The notes below the pieces were generated by a model. The model made no database searches, was not told where the DNA came from, and worked only from the letters and a program-made list of their open reading frames with translations. A stretch of 64,000 nt of DNA, taken from contig PJRA01000005.1 of NCBI GenBank assembly GCA_016987375.1, forward strand, positions 3,378,824-3,442,823, given 5' to 3'. Positions 61,750 to 64,000 of this stretch are shown piece by piece. How positions within the stretch are numbered: the stretch's first letter is position 1; each line of letters begins with the position of its first letter. A program made the position numbers and the translations under genes. The stretch is from Brachionus koreanus (Eukaryota > Rotifera > Eurotatoria > Ploima > Brachionidae).

Positions 61750-62511
61750 TTTTTCTCTTTCTTGAATGTCACTTTAAAAAAAAATTAACCAATTTTTAAA
61801 AATAATTATTTATAACTTTAATTTTCCTTTTAATTAAGAAATAAGATTCTTTTAATTTTGGTTGTCAACAAATTTTAATAAATTACTGTCAAACTAAATA
61901 AATATCGGACTTAAATTATAGTTAAATAATTTTTTTATTAAAAAAAGATTTTATTTATTTTTTTTTATTTTATTGTAAAGCTTGTCGACCTTAGTTCCTT
62001 AGAGACAATTTAAGATAAAAATTATATAATTTAAAAATTATTTACATTATTTGGTATGATTCAACAAAATCAATAAATTAAAGAATAAAATAAAAAATTA
62101 TTGACACTTTTAATCAATTGATAACTAAACTTTAACAATAAAGTTAAAAAAGTACTACTCTTGTCACACTATCACTTTTTACTTTAGAATTGACTAATTT
62201 CAATAGTATCGGCATGGACAATCCGTTGAACAATTAAGAAAAACGAGACTCCAACAAGAGAACAATACCATGTCTTCAATTACAATTTTTAGATTGTGTC
62301 CAAGACAAATAAATGCCATTTTAGAGTCTTCATATATTTATTTATTTAAAGTTTAAGTCCCATGGACAAACTGAAGTATTATATAAAATAAAAAAAAAAA
62401 AAAAAAAATTATAACCAAATTAAAGTCTTTTTTACAATTTTTAATTTAACTAGATGAGTTTATACCTAAGAGAAAAGATTTAGTAGAAAGATATATTAAA
62501 ATAAGACACAA
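61750..62511. other. Intergenic spacer, nothing recognised
   Basis: 762 bp of AT-rich sequence between the two minus-strand genes, including a poly-A run near 62389-62408. It should hold the promoter of the gene at 60733. Confidence 0.45.
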
Positions 62512-62889
62512 TTATATATAAAAATCTATCTTTAGCAGATCATTTAATAAATAAAAAATATTATAGTAGTTTAGTCTTAATTCCATATTTAATTTGATTT
62601 GAGAAACAATAAATTTCACTGAATCAACTAGACCACGATTTTCCTCAATAAATAAATGATCAATTATTGCTAGAGAAGTCTTCGAACTATAATCCAAAAC
62701 ATCAATATGAGTCTTTTTCTCCACATTATTAAGTTGTTTGCAAAAGGAGGTATTTTTCTGATCAAACTTTTCATAATTTCCGCGAAGGAAGGTCAAGATA
62801 TTCCAGCACACTGAGCTGTTCTTTACTTGCTTTAAAAAGAATATCTTGTGTTTTGTGTATAGTTGTTCAATCTTCTCCAACTTTAAGGT
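62512..62889 (-). CDS. Unidentified terminal exon, partial gene
   Basis: Open frame of about 122 residues ending with TAA at 62512-62514. It has no ATG at its start: the frame begins with TTG just after CCTTAAAG, which reads well as a splice acceptor, so I take it as the last exon of a gene whose earlier exons lie further right or beyond the window. The protein is helical and hydrophobic-patterned. ELRLNYYNIFYLLNDLL near the end resembles the xLRLHLIYLINDVL helix of CID domains (RNA polymerase II CTD-interacting; for example CHERP), but the frame stops right after that helix, where a CID would continue. A gene fragment is therefore as likely as a real exon. Confidence 0.4.
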   Translation of the reverse strand, partial: TLKLEKIEQLYTKHKIFFLKQVKNSSVCWNILTFLRGNYEKFDQKNTSFCKQLNNVEKKTHIDVLDYSSKTSLAIIDHLFIEENRGLVDSVKFIVSQIKLNMELRLNYYNIFYLLNDLLKIDFYI

Positions 62890-64000
62890 TTATAGTAATA
62901 AATAATAAATATAATAAATGAAGATAAGCCAAACCCAATATCAGCAAAAAAACAAAAAAAAATCCACAGTGTCCAAGTAATGAAAATCAGTTATGTACTT
63001 AATACAGTGAAAAAAAAGAGGCTTTTATTTCTAAACGTTATTCAAACAAAAAAAATAGTTCTTTTTTGTTATTTTTATCTTTTTTTTTAATATAAAATAA
63101 AATAGCCAAATATAAAAGTTGTCTTTTATTTTAAGGAGTGTTATGTTCACTAGTTTTAAAATATAGTTTGAGTTAAAAACTCTGGCAGTTTGGACTGGAA
63201 CTTAGTCCTCCCTTTCAGTCAAATGTACTTAGTTCGTAAAGAAAATAAAATAAATTTTAAAGTTGAAAAATAATGATATAGCAATAAATGCTAACTAAAT
63301 GTTTTTTTAGTTTTTTCTTTGATAAAAAAAGTCATTGATTCAATCATTACAAAAAAAAAATATATATATATATATATTTGAATTAACTAAACTGATTTTA
63401 AATCCAAAAAATACTGATGAAATTTATCAAATATTTAATTCTTGTATTGTACCATTTTTAACTAAAAATAAAAATTAAATTTTTGAATTAAAAGTATTCC
63501 ATATGCAAAAATAGCTTGATATAACGTTAATTTTTTTGCTTTTATTTATGATTTTCTTAATTAATCTTAATATAAATTAATATTTTTGTCTTAAAATTAT
63601 TTATTTTAATAACAAAGTAAGCTAAAATTAAAAATTTTTTCTATAAAGGAAACTCAAGGGAGTCAAATTGAGTGGAAATTAAAAAGTAATGACCCTTTGC
63701 TCCACAAGGAGTGAATAAGGAAAACAAAATAACATGTTAAGCTAACTTTAAACTTAGTTCAAAAATAATTTTTTTTATTATTTAGTACTTAAAGACACGA
63801 GAAATTAAATTAAATTTTAAAAGATCTTATCTTTGTCAGCAATAATTGATTTTTAAATTATTATTTCTTTATTAAGATAATACAAGAATTTGAAATTTTT
63901 GAACATAAGTCCGATAAACTTCTTGAATGTTTTAGTTCTAAAATATTTTTTTAAATGATCTTTGTGTGTAATTTATAAATGGATTTAATCAGAAAATAAA
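62890..64000. other. Right-hand end of window, SINE tail only
   Basis: 1.1 kb with no gene I can see. A (TA)n run lies near 63360-63378. The only recognisable element is the SINE 3' tail at 63688-63725. Confidence 0.45.
63640..63728 (+). mobile_element. 3' part of a second SINE copy
   Basis: AATGACCCTTTGCTCCACAA followed by GGAGTGAATAAGGA at 63688-63721 matches the tail of the SINE at 37961-38142 almost base for base. The tRNA-like head is missing, so it is 5'-truncated, or it is the 3' end of the partner LINE. Confidence 0.6.

Overview
The window is an AT-rich, intron-bearing animal nuclear sequence. Coding DNA stands out as islands of more balanced composition. Exons are joined by GT-AG introns, from tiny (about 30-60 bp) to multi-kilobase. 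The protein set is metazoan: an IP3 receptor, an aminergic-type GPCR, SMAD-like MH2 domains, exportin-T, PSMG3, COX16 and DHRS1. Extreme AT content, compact genes and LINE/mariner debris suggest a small invertebrate. A monogonont rotifer (Brachionus-like) is my best guess, but that is inference and not read directly from a diagnostic sequence. One 585-base assembly gap lies at 58921-59505.

Layout. 1-140: 3' end of a LINE. 710-1570 (-): PSMG3 followed after only 5 nt by COX16. 1571-5297: intergenic, with a LINE scrap and a mariner pseudogene that carries a nested foldback element. 5298-11808 (+): XPOT, seven exons. 12704-18366: three DHRS1-type short-chain dehydrogenases; copy 1 (+) converges on copies 2 and 3 (-), which are in tandem. 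20255-21719: two very divergent MH2-only proteins, head to head over 135 bp. 21720-24654: a 27-bp minisatellite, a GC-rich hairpin island and a dead LINE. 24655-25860 (+): intronless class A GPCR with altered DRY and NPxxY motifs. 25861-33450: 7.6 kb without a recognisable gene apart from a zinc-finger relic. 33451-58404 (+): an ITPR gene reconstructed as 27 exons, with consistent reading phase throughout. It includes a pair of mutually exclusive homologous exons and a frame-neutral cassette exon; its introns hold many inverted-repeat elements, a mariner, a SINE and a LINE tail. 60733-61749 (-): a charged protein of unknown function. 62512-62889 (-): an unidentified terminal exon.

The genes do not form one pathway. 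ITPR and the GPCR could both belong to calcium signalling, but adjacency alone is weak evidence. The most unusual items are the head-to-head pair of MH2-only proteins, the frame-enforced exon choice in ITPR, the PSMG3-COX16 near-overlap, and a set of inverted-repeat elements, one of them built around repeated GTTTAAAC palindromes.
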